A DNA stretch of 5,685 bases from NCBI GenBank assembly GCA_902782805.1, contig CACZON010000253.1, forward strand, positions 1 through 5,685, in the 5' to 3' direction. Under the pieces are notes generated by a model. The model had not been told where the DNA came from. It was given only the letters and a program-made list of their open reading frames with translations, and made no database searches. The DNA comes from Oscillospiraceae bacterium. GTDB lineage: Bacteria; Bacillota; Clostridia; Oscillospirales; Acutalibacteraceae. The translations under genes and the position numbers were made by a program. Positions 5,299-5,685 of this stretch are shown here, piece after piece. Positions within the stretch are counted from its first letter, which is position 1. Every line of letters starts with the position of its first letter.

Positions 5299-5685
5299 AT
5301 GAGCCGTTATCCGCTGATTCCGTCTTACCGGGAAATTCTTCCGCCGAAGGAAGTGATCCGGCTTGAAATTCCGGAGGGATATCATCCGCTCTCTTCCGCC
5401 TATCTGCAGGAAAGACCGATAAATCTCGCCGCGTACGGCTACGTGGAGGAGGAATATATCATCCGCTCGAGCGGAAACATCTATCTCTGGCCGAAGGAGG
5501 AGCCCCGTCCTGTAATCCGCGCCGAAAACGCGCCGTTCTGCAGCCGTTTTCTCCTACGAAAGCCCGCAGATCCGAACCGTTTCAGCGGCGTCGTCGCCTT
5601 TGAGGCATTCAACAACGGCGGACGGATCAGCCATCCGACCGGTCTGTGGCCGAACGCGTATGAATACCTGATGGAATCGGGAGAC
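5299..5685 (+). CDS. Alpha/beta hydrolase domain-containing protein (Abhydrolase_10-like), 3' end missing
   Basis: The frame stays open from ATG 5299 to the window end, giving the first 129 residues. The family pattern is seen as an AYGYVEEEYIIRSSGN segment (about residues 44-59), then a FLLRKPADPNRFSGVVAFE segment (about 83-101) and the NNGG and LWP stretches. These closely resemble the N-terminal part of proteins annotated as alpha/beta hydrolase domain-containing (Abhydrolase_10), where the usual pattern is EYFVSG, then RRPADP..FSGTVVVEW. Such proteins are typically about 450-500 residues, so the serine elbow and the rest of the catalytic apparatus lie beyond the window. No signal peptide is seen: the start is MSRYPLIPSY, without a hydrophobic core. 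It is divergent from the double-hydrolase gene and has its own extended -10 promoter. The substrate is unknown; a role in ester hydrolysis together with its neighbour is an inference. Confidence 0.75.
   Translation, partial: MSRYPLIPSYREILPPKEVIRLEIPEGYHPLSSAYLQERPINLAAYGYVEEEYIIRSSGNIYLWPKEEPRPVIRAENAPFCSRFLLRKPADPNRFSGVVAFEAFNNGGRISHPTGLWPNAYEYLMESGD

Noticed and set aside
1..5685. Search for CRISPR arrays, tRNA/rRNA genes, insertion sequences, riboswitches or defence genes
   Set aside because: No regularly spaced repeats, cloverleaf, terminal inverted repeats or long structured leaders were seen. Leaders are only about 30-50 bases, too short for common riboswitches.

Overview
The window is ordinary bacterial chromosome, moderately GC-rich by eye. 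Promoters are TTGACA/TATAAT-like with 17-base spacers, Shine-Dalgarno sites are AAAGGAG/GAGG-like, and intrinsic terminators are compact. Together these suggest a low-to-moderate GC Gram-positive bacterium, plausibly one of the Clostridia (Bacillota). This is inference: there is no rRNA or other phylogenetic marker here. I see no tRNA, rRNA, CRISPR array, insertion sequence, integrase or phage gene.

Layout. (1) Bases 1-660 hold the 3' part of a class II ketose-bisphosphate aldolase gene, closed by a hairpin terminator. (2) Bases 748-1763 are a complete single-gene unit, with promoter, Shine-Dalgarno, NADPH-type aldo/keto reductase and a perfect 15-bp terminator stem. (3) Bases 1778-2754 are a second complete single-gene unit, a Cof-type HAD phosphatase with its own promoter and terminator. 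(4) Bases 2773-5103 on the minus strand encode a 776-residue cytoplasmic protein made of two tandem copies of an esterase-like alpha/beta hydrolase unit. It converges on the HAD gene across a terminator that can work in both directions. (5) A 195-bp divergent control region at 5104-5298 separates it from (6), the 5' part of a forward alpha/beta hydrolase gene that resembles the Abhydrolase_10 type and runs off the window end.

How it fits together. Aldolase, aldo/keto reductase and HAD phosphatase all belong to families that act on sugar phosphates or carbonyl sugars, but each full gene has its own promoter and terminator, so they are not one operon. The two hydrolase genes look like a co-regulated divergent pair. 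A perfect AAACG-gtt-CGTTT inverted repeat lies at the predicted transcription start of the leftward gene and could be its operator. The strongest unusual signal is the double hydrolase. Both halves keep the serine elbow (S176, S556), but the histidine expected to complete the active site is present only in the first half (H342) and is leucine (L747) in the second. No defence system or other clearly new multi-gene system is visible.
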